A stretch of DNA of 64,000 bases, from the IMG/VR virus record IMGVR_UViG_3300042445_001170, positions 48,168-112,167 of that record; one strand, 5' to 3'. The notes beneath the pieces were generated by a model, which saw nothing but the letters and a program-made list of their open reading frames with translations, ran no database searches and was not told the origin of the DNA. This DNA is from a virus. How positions within the stretch are numbered: the stretch's first letter is position 1; each line of letters starts with the position of its first letter. Shown piece after piece: positions 24,023 to 33,518 of the stretch. The position numbers were made by a program, and so were the translations under genes.

Positions 24023-24822
24023 TATAGTGTAAACAACTTCCCGTCAACAACACATGAATAGTCAGGAGCCACATGGATCATCTGAATATGCGGGTAGTCG
24101 TTAACAATGTGAGCAATTGCAAATCCCTTTTGCCAGTCATGGTGTTGCATATATTTCATTCCTGGGCCCTTCTCATCACACATATGCCCAAGCTCGTAGC
24201 CACGAAGTGTTTCTCCCTCACCATTATTTCTTAGTTCATAAGTAACTAGGTGTGAGGCAATTCTATGAGAGTGTCCTCTAATCAATGAAATCTGAAGGTC
24301 TTCCATGTCTTTACGAACAGATCCAGTTGCTGCAATAGAGAGTCCATGGTGTACGTGAATATCTCCAAAGCGACGCTTTGGCAATTCGTTATAGTGAATA
24401 TATTCATATCCTAGTGAGTCAAGTCCCCATAAAGCTTCTGGTGTTACTTCATTTATGTAGTCTGGAAGTTTTGCATCGACATAATTGAAGATTCTTACAT
24501 CATGATTACCAAGCGCTGAAAATAATTGAGCCTCTGGTAGCATGTCTCTTGTCTTTGCATAAAAATCTCTTGCGCCTTTTGCTTCGTGACGCATCATTGG
24601 AACAATAAGATCCCTGCTATCTGTTTTATGAAGGTTTAAAAACTCTGCTGATCGACCTTCTGTGTACTTGCTGTAGCAAGCCTGATCGTCTGTGTCACCA
24701 AGGTAGTCAACGACATCTGGCTTAAACCACTTCATTACCTTAAACCAAAGTGCAATCATTTTATCATCCTGATATGGGAACTGCTGGTCGGATGAAATCA
24801 TCCACTTTAAATCGTTACTCAT
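24022..24822 (-). CDS. Calcineurin-like metallophosphoesterase
   Basis: The 266-residue protein has the full two-metal motif set: SSDQQFPYQD (Asp12), LGDTDD (42-46), GNHD (105-108), HVHHG (157-160) and RGHSHR (182-187). It hydrolyses a phosphomonoester or phosphodiester; candidates are nucleic-acid ends, cyclic nucleotides or phosphoproteins. It is the first gene after the control region, with SD AAGGTAG, so it is probably the first early-operon product. Confidence 0.88.
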   Translation of the reverse strand: MSNDLKWMISSDQQFPYQDDKMIALWFKVMKWFKPDVVDYLGDTDDQACYSKYTEGRSAEFLNLHKTDSRDLIVPMMRHEAKGARDFYAKTRDMLPEAQLFSALGNHDVRIFNYVDAKLPDYINEVTPEALWGLDSLGYEYIHYNELPKRRFGDIHVHHGLSIAATGSVRKDMEDLQISLIRGHSHRIASHLVTYELRNNGEGETLRGYELGHMCDEKGPGMKYMQHHDWQKGFAIAHIVNDYPHIQMIHVAPDYSCVVDGKLFTL

Positions 24823-24842
24823 TGTCTACCTTAATATGTAAA

Positions 24843-24864
24843 AAAGTCACGGGTACGTGACTTT
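24843..24864 (-). terminator. Hairpin with U-tract between promoter and phosphoesterase gene
   Basis: Nine-bp stem AAAGTCACG/CGTGACTTT with TACC loop, followed on the minus strand by a run of T (six including the stem end). It can stop transcription from the virion genes. Because it lies just downstream of the promoter start it could also act as an attenuator of the early operon. Confidence 0.7.
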
Positions 24865-24866
24865 GA

Positions 24867-24904
24867 TGTTACAGTAATTGTAACATATTGATATGGCTTG
24901 TCAA
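24867..24904 (-). promoter_or_regulatory. Promoter and operator at the virion/replication boundary
   Basis: -35 TTGACA (24899-24904, perfect), 16-nt spacer, -10 TACAAT with TGT extension (24877-24882). A perfect palindrome TGTTACA-N5-TGTAACA (24867-24885) covers the -10 and the start point, the place expected for a repressor site. Predicted start near 24870. Confidence 0.75.
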
Positions 24905-24912
24905 TAGGCTAT

Positions 24913-25359
24913 TTAAGCCTGTGTGTTGTTATCTACGTTTCCTACTGCTATCCATCTTATAACCAGTCCGTCGGTTCCTGTTGCAATCGACGATGGGATC
25001 AGCAAGCACTTAAAACCAAGCTTTGTTGATTCTGTCAAACATACTGTATGCAAAGCCTTTACGCCAGCATTAGGATTTTCAATTTGTAGCGATACTGAAG
25101 GAATGTCGGTGAATGTAACATTACCGTATTCGACTGTATATGGGACAGCTTTCTTTGGCTCTGCCTTTGCTGGAAATGAGCTATGTATTGTAGTATTTGC
25201 AGACCTCAGACTAGGAGCTCCAGTTGTATTTGTAATATTAATTACAGTAATTTTTTCACCAAGAGCAACCTTAGCAATATTTGAATTCATTCTTTGGATG
25301 ACTTCAGCAGATACTGGGTCTCCATCATTTATTACTACTGGGTCTATGTTGATAGCCAT
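24913..25359 (-). CDS. Small virion-region protein, last gene of the structural operon
   Basis: The 148-residue protein is beta-rich, begins MAINIDPVVINDGDPV with a short helix (SAEVIQRMNSNIAKV), and ends in hydrophobic strands. It follows the S74 fibre and a coiled-coil microprotein, so a baseplate or fibre accessory role is likely. SD AAGGAG overlaps the upstream stop codon. No family recognised. Confidence 0.65.
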   Translation of the reverse strand: MAINIDPVVINDGDPVSAEVIQRMNSNIAKVALGEKITVINITNTTGAPSLRSANTTIHSSFPAKAEPKKAVPYTVEYGNVTFTDIPSVSLQIENPNAGVKALHTVCLTESTKLGFKCLLIPSSIATGTDGLVIRWIAVGNVDNNTQA

Positions 25360-25361
25360 TA

Positions 25362-25505
25362 TTACTCCTTAGCGTCTTCCGCATTCTTTGTATCTGTTAG
25401 CGTAGTCATTTCTGCACGTAGTATAGCGATATGTGTCTCATATTGTGAGACAATTTCTCCAATGCGCTGTTGTAGTGCTTGAACTACAAGTTCTAATTTT
25501 TCCAT
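25362..25505 (-). CDS. 47-residue coiled-coil microprotein
   Basis: ATG at 25505, TAA at 25362, directly before the SD of the next gene. The sequence is a continuous heptad-like helix (LELVVQALQQRIGEIVSQYE) with an acidic tail. It may trimerise with the adjacent fibre protein. A possible extended -10 (TGG TATTCT, 25530-25535) lies upstream. Confidence 0.6.
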   Translation of the reverse strand: MEKLELVVQALQQRIGEIVSQYETHIAILRAEMTTLTDTKNAEDAKE

Positions 25506-25538
25506 TATTTTTCCATTCTATTCATATAAAGAATACCA

Positions 25539-28322
25539 TTAAGCCTGGATTCCGTCAAGTCTTTCCTTAAGTGTATCTACTTCATCTTTTAATTCTTGTA
25601 TTGCTAATACCAATAGGGCAGACATTCTGTCATAGCCTATGCTTATTGGATCCCCCTGTAAATTGTAGTTTACAACTCCCCTAAATTCTGGAATTAGGGC
25701 GAGATCTTCTGCTATAAGTCCAGATTGTATTGGCTCAATGGCAAGCACATCATCGTTTATATAATTAAAGTTAACTGGCTTAACTCTTAAAGTCGCATCC
25801 AAATATCCAGACTTAGGTATTTCAACTATATTTTCCTTAAGGGTTCTGCTAGAACCCAGTACTTTTAGGTAGCCGCTTGAATTTTGAACAACAGATGTTC
25901 CAGAAGTATTTCCAGATCCAGTTGCTGAGTTCAATGAATTGGCAAATATTCTTCCGTCTGACCAGATTTTGGTAAGATCACCAGCATTAAATGAAAGAGT
26001 GCTTGTGCTTGCATATCCAAGAAAAACTGATCTATTTGCGTAGATAGTTCCGCTTCCCTGATTTTGCATATATAAATGTATTTGACCTGTGTCTGTTGAT
26101 AAAACTAAAGAGCCATCATTTATTCCACCCGCAGAGCTTCCAGAATAGATATATGATGTTCCGCCTCCAGTGCTCATTGTCAAGCTTCCAGCGTACAGAT
26201 AAGATTTTTGCATTTGATTGAATAGGTTGGAAGACTCTATCTTTACTCCTGGGCTATTAAACCAATCATTTCCGCTTGAGACTAGCTCAACATTTCCTTT
26301 AAATGTTCCGCTTGCTCCTGTTATATTACCCTTAAAATAACCATTATCTGCATACACATCGCCTCTAAATATTGCAGTTCCAGTAGATGCATCTAGTAGT
26401 ATTGAGTATAGTCCAGTAGATGGATTTGTCATGTATAAACCAGTGTCATCTAAATAGACTGGCCTGGTTCCGCCAGAACTTATTTTCATATTGTTGCTTG
26501 CTTGCAAAGCATTAATAACTCTTGTAGTTGGATCTACGCTTAGCCCATTACCAGATTGAACTGCTGTCGCACCTTTAGCAGCATTTCCTCTTACAGTTGA
26601 TGCTGCAACTCCGTCTACAGTTCCGCTAACATTACCAGTCAATGTTCCATTTGGCTGTAGCGCATTATCGGCAGCAGTTTTTGCTGCAATAGTGTCATCT
26701 AAAATTTGTTGTGCTGTTTTTGATGTACCGAATGTACTTCCAAGGCCAATGCTTCCACTAATAATCGCATTGGTTGCTCTTAGTACTCCAGAGGAGTCAA
26801 CGCTGAAAGATGCATTTGCTGGATTATTGTTTCCAGACCATAGCTTATAATATGTTCCAGGCATTCCAGCAACACCCCAAGTTGTAGTTCCATCTATATA
26901 AACACTTGTAGCTAAAGAAGATCCAGCACGAATTTGTCCAGCGCTATCTAGGGATATATTATTTTTTGAAAGGGTTGTAGGCGACAGGGTCCATCCGCCA
27001 ATAGTTCCTGCATTTGCAGTTATTGTTCCGTCTGCTGCATTTAATGTCACAGAGTTGGTGCCATTAGCAATTTTGAGTCCTGTTGAGTTTAAAGCAAAAC
27101 CGTTCCCAGTTAATGTTCCTGCCGTATTGATTGTTCCATTATAAATAGATGCGCCAGATGTAGAAAGATTTATATTTCCGCCAATTGTTGCAGTTCCTGT
27201 TGCACCGATATTTCCATCTATGTTTAAGGTTGAGCCATCCCATTTAATGTAATTGCTGGTTGGTCCACCTACTTTAAATTCTGCTGTGCTGCCTGAGTTT
27301 ATATACCAGTAGTTGCTTGAGTTAAAAAGTAAACCACGTTTTCCAGAAACAACTCCATCCCCAAATTTAAACGCTCCAGCAGATATATATCCATTCATGA
27401 CTGGTGTTCCTGGTATTGCTAATGTGCCACCAGAGACATATCCAGAAGTTGTATTGTTGTATTGATCATATGTCGCTACTGCAAACTCGTATGTTACTCC
27501 AACGCCAAGCCCTTCTAATTTGTATGATGTACCAGAACCAGGAGAATCGGCATATGAATATACAGAGTCTCCAACAGGCTTAAACCTTATCCTGTATCCT
27601 CGAATGTCTCCAGATGTTACTGCGCTCCATTGTATTGTGGCATAGCCATTAAATCCAAGATAGGCAGATGGATCAATTCCACCACTTACTGTTGCTGAGC
27701 CAACCGCAGGTGGCCCATCAATATCAACAATAACTGGGTCTGTGGGTTTTATAACTCCACTTATGTAGTATTTGTTTGCACTTGTTGTATCGGCATGAAA
27801 AAATTTATCTCTGTGTAAAACCTTTATATATCTATCTGCTGTAGTTGATGTAAGAATATTTGCCTGTGTGGAATTTCCAACCCACACAACTGGCTCTGAT
27901 CCAGTAAATGTTGAGGAGGTTCCTTCCCATATGATTGTATCTACATAGTTTTCCCAGGTTGGCTTATCCCATTTAACTTGATAAGAAAGGAGGCCAGAGG
28001 TAACAACAACATTTGCTGGCGGCTGTGTGTAATCTGGAACAGCTGCGGCAATCTGCTGTCTAGTTACAATAAATCTTGGTGATGGTGGACCAAATACAAC
28101 AGTTTTATCTGCTGGGTCGTCGTTAGTTAATATGTATGAAAATATAAATGCGTAGTCTTTAAATAAGTTTAAGTCTATATTTTCTATGACTAAATCATAG
28201 GAGCTCTGGCTAGTAGATGATACAGCTTTAGCAGCAGCTGCTGCATCGGAAGATAGGTCTGGTGCTGCATCTTGTGGTGAAGGTTGATACCCACCAGAAT
28301 CTAGGTAGTCAGCTTTTGCCAT
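25539..28322 (-). CDS. Tail fibre/spike with Fn3 repeats and S74 chaperone domain
   Basis: The 927-residue protein starts with an Ala/Ser linker, followed by Fn3-like modules (about 100-180 and 205-305, with DIRGYRIRFKPVGDS). A long Ser/Thr/Gly/Asn-rich beta-helix-like body spans 310-800. The C-terminus (about 820-927) is a Peptidase_S74 intramolecular chaperone: Ser/Lys dyad in SSRTLKENI, GLIAEDL, YDRMSALL and a terminal coiled coil. Such domains trimerise the fibre then cut themselves off. This is a host-recognition protein at the tail tip. Confidence 0.85.
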   Translation of the reverse strand: MAKADYLDSGGYQPSPQDAAPDLSSDAAAAAKAVSSTSQSSYDLVIENIDLNLFKDYAFIFSYILTNDDPADKTVVFGPPSPRFIVTRQQIAAAVPDYTQPPANVVVTSGLLSYQVKWDKPTWENYVDTIIWEGTSSTFTGSEPVVWVGNSTQANILTSTTADRYIKVLHRDKFFHADTTSANKYYISGVIKPTDPVIVDIDGPPAVGSATVSGGIDPSAYLGFNGYATIQWSAVTSGDIRGYRIRFKPVGDSVYSYADSPGSGTSYKLEGLGVGVTYEFAVATYDQYNNTTSGYVSGGTLAIPGTPVMNGYISAGAFKFGDGVVSGKRGLLFNSSNYWYINSGSTAEFKVGGPTSNYIKWDGSTLNIDGNIGATGTATIGGNINLSTSGASIYNGTINTAGTLTGNGFALNSTGLKIANGTNSVTLNAADGTITANAGTIGGWTLSPTTLSKNNISLDSAGQIRAGSSLATSVYIDGTTTWGVAGMPGTYYKLWSGNNNPANASFSVDSSGVLRATNAIISGSIGLGSTFGTSKTAQQILDDTIAAKTAADNALQPNGTLTGNVSGTVDGVAASTVRGNAAKGATAVQSGNGLSVDPTTRVINALQASNNMKISSGGTRPVYLDDTGLYMTNPSTGLYSILLDASTGTAIFRGDVYADNGYFKGNITGASGTFKGNVELVSSGNDWFNSPGVKIESSNLFNQMQKSYLYAGSLTMSTGGGTSYIYSGSSAGGINDGSLVLSTDTGQIHLYMQNQGSGTIYANRSVFLGYASTSTLSFNAGDLTKIWSDGRIFANSLNSATGSGNTSGTSVVQNSSGYLKVLGSSRTLKENIVEIPKSGYLDATLRVKPVNFNYINDDVLAIEPIQSGLIAEDLALIPEFRGVVNYNLQGDPISIGYDRMSALLVLAIQELKDEVDTLKERLDGIQA

Positions 28323-29300
28323 TTAAAAACTAAGTCCTAGTCTATATTCTATATCCATTTGCTTACCAGCAACCTTAACAATTTCAGAAGACAAAACAGA
28401 TCGACTTATCAATCCGTATATTGGATCAAATGAATCCTCATCATTAATTCTTAAACCATCCATATATACTGTTGTGCCAGATGTTGTTTTTGACTTAGCC
28501 CCAACAAGTATTTTATTTATTGAGCTAGCGTCTGGCGTTCCAGATTTATACGAAGACCCTAGAAGCTCAGAAAGCGTTTTACTTTTAATTTTATCTGGTG
28601 TCTGCGGTGATGTTATTGATACGTCACCTGTAATTCTAGTTTCAAAATAATCAGTATCTCCGCTATAGAACCTTATGTACACATAGTCAAGATTAGTGTC
28701 TGCCTGTCTGAACGCAAGTGTTAGGCTGTCGTATATGCTGTAGCCAGACAAATCAAATGTGGCATTAAACCAATATTCTTTTGTAGAGTAAGTCGCTGGT
28801 GATGTTACTGCTGGTGCAGTTACTTGAAATAAGTATGATCCAAGCCTTGGTGTTGGAGTAGAAACAAGTGTTGGATTATTGCCAGATGAGTCTACCCATG
28901 GCAAAGCATTTTCAAAAGAGCTTATGTATCTATTAGAATAGTCTGACTTGCTTGTTGATTGTGATGGAAACAGTCCAACTTCCTTTATTGATCCAGCCAC
29001 GTCATTAGGTAGTGAAGTCTTGTATATGACAGAGTATGTTGATATTCCAGTAACTGGGTCTGTTTCAATATTAGGCGAGTTCAGATCAACTGGGACTTTA
29101 TAAAATTCAAAACCAAGTCTTGTATCATCGACTGTTGGGGTTTCAGACCCTATGCCAATAGCTATCGCCTTGCTGCTAAAACCTAGGGTGCCAGCTAAAT
29201 AGTTTGTTAAGAATCTTTTTCCAAACTTAGTTAAAATATTATCCTGTCTATGAAGCTCTACGCCATCTTGATAAAAGATATAAGTGCCTTTCATCTCCAT
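28323..29300 (-). CDS. Tail/baseplate-associated protein
   Basis: The 325-residue protein starts MEMKGTYIFYQDGVELHRQDN and is beta-rich. The N-terminal third (FGKRFLTNYLAG, IGIGSETPTVDDT, SIKEVGLF) resembles small tail-tip proteins of siphoviruses; the middle looks like a carbohydrate-binding jelly roll (SLTLAFRQADTNLDYVYIRFY). It ends one base from the S74 fibre gene. Function by context only. Confidence 0.65.
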   Translation of the reverse strand: MEMKGTYIFYQDGVELHRQDNILTKFGKRFLTNYLAGTLGFSSKAIAIGIGSETPTVDDTRLGFEFYKVPVDLNSPNIETDPVTGISTYSVIYKTSLPNDVAGSIKEVGLFPSQSTSKSDYSNRYISSFENALPWVDSSGNNPTLVSTPTPRLGSYLFQVTAPAVTSPATYSTKEYWFNATFDLSGYSIYDSLTLAFRQADTNLDYVYIRFYSGDTDYFETRITGDVSITSPQTPDKIKSKTLSELLGSSYKSGTPDASSINKILVGAKSKTTSGTTVYMDGLRINDEDSFDPIYGLISRSVLSSEIVKVAGKQMDIEYRLGLSF

Positions 29301-29680
29301 TATCCACCACCCCCTTGTACGCCACGAACGGCATCTCCTGAATTATTTTTTACATTAAAATTAAATTTTAATTTAGCATTTCCATTAATATCATTAACTA
29401 CATCTATTTTCTTTAATGTTATATCTGCTAATGTTGGAAATGGCTTCTGACCAGTTCCATCATCTGGTATTGTGTACTCTTCGCCTTTTTTATAATTGCT
29501 GGTTGGTGGCTTTGAGTTTGGCAGTGTTAGTATTACACTTCCATCTAGTTGTGCTGTCACAACCAGGTCGTAATATTGACTTTTAAGAATGTCTACAAGC
29601 GGATCATCTGCTGGTAGCTGAATTTTCTGCTTAGTAGTAAAACCACTAAACTTTATCTTATTATTATCTACAGTTGCCAT
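29300..29680 (-). CDS. Small tail-region protein, leaderless start
   Basis: The 126-residue protein is beta-rich, with a proline/lysine linker near 60-75 and a terminal GGGG. No family recognised. It overlaps the next gene by 1 bp. The ATG has no SD; TGG TAGAAT ends 6 nt before it, so a separate leaderless transcript for the tail-tip genes is likely. Confidence 0.65.
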   Translation of the reverse strand: MATVDNNKIKFSGFTTKQKIQLPADDPLVDILKSQYYDLVVTAQLDGSVILTLPNSKPPTSNYKKGEEYTIPDDGTGQKPFPTLADITLKKIDVVNDINGNAKLKFNFNVKNNSGDAVRGVQGGGG

Positions 29681-29686
29681 TTTATC

Positions 29687-29692
29687 ATTCTA
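29687..29692 (-). promoter_or_regulatory. Leaderless promoter of the tail-tip operon
   Basis: TGG TAGAAT (extended -10) ends 6 nt before ATG 29680, in the 17-nt gap after the hub gene. No -35 of quality. Confidence 0.5.
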
Positions 29693-29697
29693 CCATT

Positions 29698-32600
29698 TTA
29701 TCCAGTATAAATCGACCTGCATTTTACTGAGGTTGATAGCCCATTGTCCCAGGAATGACCTATATCTAATACAACATATTTGCTTGCAGATTTGCCAGAT
29801 GGAATTGTATCGTCTGAAGCATATACTGAGTTTAGGGGATATGATATCTCAACCATATCTCCTACTTGAATTAGAGGGTTTGGAAAGCATTGTATATCTA
29901 TTGATGTCTGTTGTCTAGACCATTGGTCTTTCATCCATGTAGATAGCTCTTTTGCTTCCCGCTCTTTTTGTATCCAGGTTGAATCAAATCCAATAATTTC
30001 AATATCTTTTAACTTTGCTATTTCTGGGTCTATGTATTCAAATGGATCCGTTGCAACTATTTGATCTCCTACTACTTGAAAGCTTCTTGTCTGACCATCG
30101 GCAAGTGGAACAAAGGTTCCAGCATTATTTAAAACATATGCCTCTATGCCAAAAGAATTTACCGATGATCCAATAAGTGTAACAAATGGATTTAAAGTTA
30201 TTTGTGCAAATCTTGGCTGGCCTGGTCTTTGTGCATACTTAGCACTTATATATTTTAGCTCTCTGGCTACTGGACCAAACTCTTTAAAGAAGGTTGGAGA
30301 TGAAACCTTCGACCCCTTTGTTAAAACAAAGTCTCCAAAAGATTGAGATAGGTATGACTGTGAACCAAGCATTCCGCTATACGGATTATAAGGTGTAGTA
30401 GAAGCAAACTGAGATTCTGAAATTGCATTACTGTACAGGTAGTCGTAGCTAATTGAGCCCTTCTGTGAAAATAGGCCAACTTTTTCTGTTATAGGCAACA
30501 CATAGCTAGCGCCGTTGTCTGTGGCTACAATTGTAGTGTTATCAAATTTAATTTTAAAGGTTCTTCTTGTTGTATCATAATTAACCTTAACGTCTAGGTT
30601 ATATAGCTGACCACCAGAAACACCAGTTACAGTTGTTGTGTCTCCCTTTTGAGAATCTGTTATTGCAACTTGATAGGGCTTGGAGCCCTTTTTAAATCTC
30701 CACAATCTTATATTCTTGTCAGTCAATTTACCCGTGGCGGTTGTCTGTTCTGTTTTAATTTCAATGTAGTAACCAGTAGCTCCATTGTCCGATAGGCATA
30801 TTGCAAGTCCACCTATTACCTGATCTGCGCCAGTTAATCGTCCAGCAGAGTCTTTCATTAGTGGAAAGTAGAAGCTCGTTCCAACAGAAAAGTTTTTTGT
30901 AGTTGAATCTATAAATTTTGCATCTATAGTTGCAACTGTATAGTTTTTATTTAATGACACGGTGCCTGGCTGTGATACTGTAAGCATAGATCTTGGCACA
31001 CTTTTGCCAAAGCTATCAGAAGCCTCTATAGATATTTTAGAGTTGTCTATAGAAGGAGTGCCAGTAGACTGTGTGGCCTCTGTTAACAACCTTACCTCAA
31101 AGTCATCTTTGTAGTCCGCTATATCTACACTGTGTGAAGATACGGGAGTGCCGAATGCTCCTCTAGTTTTAATTCTATATTCTCCAGTTGGCTTAAAACT
31201 ATTTACTTGACCTAGAGCCTGATACTTTTGAAGGTCTATGTCTGACTCTATCCATTGGCTCTGAGGGGAGCCAGCAAGGTCTGTATACGAATACCTGATT
31301 GCATCATACTCTATAACTTCATCATTTAAAACTAGGTACCCAGTTTTATTTAAAGCTCTTAGATCAAGCCCGTCCATTGTTGTTATTAAATTTATCCACA
31401 GAGAGGATCCAGCCAAAGAAGATGCTGCTAAATTCTTTACCAATGCGCCTGCTCCAAGAGAATACACTGGTGATTGCCATAGTAGATCAGCACCAGCATT
31501 ATAAGAAGAACTCATTTGTGGTCTATAAAGAATTTTAACTCCCTGCACTGACGGCAAATCTTCTTTAGACATTGATATAATATTTGCTTCTTCTTGAGTA
31601 ACTCCACTAGAAACAAGCGGGTTGTATCTAAAAGTAAAAGATTTAGTTTTATTTTTGTTATAAATCCATTCTCTTGTATAGAACTGAAGGATATTATTCT
31701 CATCAAATGTAGCTACCATTTGTGTGTCTTTACATAAGTCCTGTATACACTCCCAAACAGTTTTTGTATCGTCTGTATACCAGTAGTACGGAGTTATTGC
31801 AGATTTATCATTACCGTCTGGCGATAGGTTAAAGTTATAATTTGTAAACCCTATCCCATCCAGCAGTCTTTTAATAATAGCAGGTGACGGGGCATCTTTT
31901 ATCAAAATATCTGGCGCTACTATTTTTTGCAATAACAAAGCCTGATCTAGTGCTTGCAAATCAACTTGACCAAATTCATCTACTGTCCAAGAATCTGCAT
32001 AGAAGTATCCTTGCTGAATCTTTTCAATAGTGTTGTCTGATTTAGTTATATTGTAGTATGGTTTAAAAAGAACATTGTTATAAAAATATGACTTGGTTTT
32101 ATCAAAAACAAATGTTTTGTCGTAAGAAATTCCAGACCTATCTTCAAAAAACAACCTAGCATTTAAAGAATTTGCAGTAACATTTCCTACTGGGGTTAGG
32201 CCGTTAGATGAATCAGATGCTTTTTTTTGTGTGCTAAATGACATTATCTTATCTGACATATCCTTTACATATCTAGCGGATATCTCAATTACACCCAAGT
32301 ATGTGTCTGATACATTTATTGAATTGATCTCAACTACAATAGAGTCTATGTCTACTGGCTCCGTAGGAGATGTTGTCCATTCTGTTGTGGACCAGGTTGT
32401 TCCACCCTGATAGTATAGGTTAACAACACCAGTTGAATCAACGCTACCATTTGTTAAAACAGTTGTTGTTGTTCCGCCTTTTGTAATTTTTACTGTCCAC
32501 GTTACTGGCTTTACATATGTCATGTCAGACCAGACTTTAGAAGTTCCATTGTCTGACACTAGGCTTCTTATTCCGTATGATGTTTCAAACTTAATAGATA

Positions 32601-33057
32601 TCTTATTTGTAACTGTATTCTTGCCAGATGGATAGGAAACTGTTAATTTACAATTTGATAGAGATGTACCGCTTGATTTTGGCGTTACCCAATACTGATA
32701 CTTATTCTTTGATCCAGCGTAATACATTCTGTATGGCTCTTTAATTAGTGTGTTGTACGGCAACAAAGCGTTATAAGTTATACCAGAATTACTTGTACTA
32801 TTAGATATAAAGTATTTAATTCCAGCAGAAGATGGTCTCTTGGGGCTTATAATACTTGCAAGCGGGAATAGCTTTAAAAATGGTTTGTACTCTACGCCAG
32901 CAGAGTCTTTTAGCGTTACTGTTTCCCCACCAAGATTTTCAACAGTCACTCCAGCAATAAGGTCGTTCATGTTATATTCAGCCCACAGCCCTGGTGACAT
33001 TGATAAAGTTGAAGACTTTTTAATTTGATTTAAAATGTCTGTTGATGAGCTTAACAT
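29698..33057 (-). CDS. Tail hub/baseplate protein with lectin-like insertion
   Basis: The 1119-residue protein is encoded second after the tape measure, where siphoviruses encode the tail-associated hub. The first 450 residues read like a hub (SPGLWAEYNMNDL, a long beta region, then RFYNP-like segments), and the end has PNPLIQVGDMVEISYPL typical of hub domain IV. Residues about 700-880 look like a concanavalin A-type sandwich (GLAICLSDNGATGYYIEI, RTFKIKFDNTTI), a possible glycan-binding insertion. No peptidase or lysozyme motif seen. Confidence 0.7.
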   Translation of the reverse strand: MLSSSTDILNQIKKSSTLSMSPGLWAEYNMNDLIAGVTVENLGGETVTLKDSAGVEYKPFLKLFPLASIISPKRPSSAGIKYFISNSTSNSGITYNALLPYNTLIKEPYRMYYAGSKNKYQYWVTPKSSGTSLSNCKLTVSYPSGKNTVTNKISIKFETSYGIRSLVSDNGTSKVWSDMTYVKPVTWTVKITKGGTTTTVLTNGSVDSTGVVNLYYQGGTTWSTTEWTTSPTEPVDIDSIVVEINSINVSDTYLGVIEISARYVKDMSDKIMSFSTQKKASDSSNGLTPVGNVTANSLNARLFFEDRSGISYDKTFVFDKTKSYFYNNVLFKPYYNITKSDNTIEKIQQGYFYADSWTVDEFGQVDLQALDQALLLQKIVAPDILIKDAPSPAIIKRLLDGIGFTNYNFNLSPDGNDKSAITPYYWYTDDTKTVWECIQDLCKDTQMVATFDENNILQFYTREWIYNKNKTKSFTFRYNPLVSSGVTQEEANIISMSKEDLPSVQGVKILYRPQMSSSYNAGADLLWQSPVYSLGAGALVKNLAASSLAGSSLWINLITTMDGLDLRALNKTGYLVLNDEVIEYDAIRYSYTDLAGSPQSQWIESDIDLQKYQALGQVNSFKPTGEYRIKTRGAFGTPVSSHSVDIADYKDDFEVRLLTEATQSTGTPSIDNSKISIEASDSFGKSVPRSMLTVSQPGTVSLNKNYTVATIDAKFIDSTTKNFSVGTSFYFPLMKDSAGRLTGADQVIGGLAICLSDNGATGYYIEIKTEQTTATGKLTDKNIRLWRFKKGSKPYQVAITDSQKGDTTTVTGVSGGQLYNLDVKVNYDTTRRTFKIKFDNTTIVATDNGASYVLPITEKVGLFSQKGSISYDYLYSNAISESQFASTTPYNPYSGMLGSQSYLSQSFGDFVLTKGSKVSSPTFFKEFGPVARELKYISAKYAQRPGQPRFAQITLNPFVTLIGSSVNSFGIEAYVLNNAGTFVPLADGQTRSFQVVGDQIVATDPFEYIDPEIAKLKDIEIIGFDSTWIQKEREAKELSTWMKDQWSRQQTSIDIQCFPNPLIQVGDMVEISYPLNSVYASDDTIPSGKSASKYVVLDIGHSWDNGLSTSVKCRSIYTG

Positions 33058-33518
33058 TATACTTGTTCCAGTGTTAGGCTAACATCCCAAAATTCTTGTG
33101 GATCTACTCCGCTTACCATTTTGACATTTCTTTTATTTAGGCTAAAGCTGCAATTGGTAAACATGACTGTTATTATTTCATCTCTTGCTGAGACTCCGTT
33201 GTAAGATATTTTTAATTTAAATGAGCCTATTCCTTTTGCTTTATAGAATGCTCTAATTTGTTCTGCGCCGTAGCCGCCATCGACAGTCATTGTGCTTGTT
33301 GAAGGCAATGTATTCCATGAGCACTGAATAGAATACTTATCCGCAATAAATATTTTACGCATAGTTCCATTAGCCATACGCTCTGCTCTTTCAATTCTAT
33401 TTGTATCTAAGGATACTGGCTGCCTATTGTGCTCGGACAGCTTAGTCCAGGTAGGGGTAGTTGCATCTGTTCCAGTGTCAATAAACAGTAGTGATCCTAC
33501 AGGTAAAGTTAGCGCCAT
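33057..33518 (-). CDS. Minor tail protein (distal tail position)
   Basis: The 153-residue protein is encoded directly after the tape measure, the usual place of the distal tail protein. It is beta-rich, starts MALTLPVGSLLFIDTG, contains RKIFIADKYSIQCSW and ends with SLTLEQV; it resembles tail-tube or Dit beta-sandwich folds. Shorter than typical Dit. SD AAGAGG present upstream; 1-bp overlaps on both sides. Confidence 0.65.
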   Translation of the reverse strand: MALTLPVGSLLFIDTGTDATTPTWTKLSEHNRQPVSLDTNRIERAERMANGTMRKIFIADKYSIQCSWNTLPSTSTMTVDGGYGAEQIRAFYKAKGIGSFKLKISYNGVSARDEIITVMFTNCSFSLNKRNVKMVSGVDPQEFWDVSLTLEQV

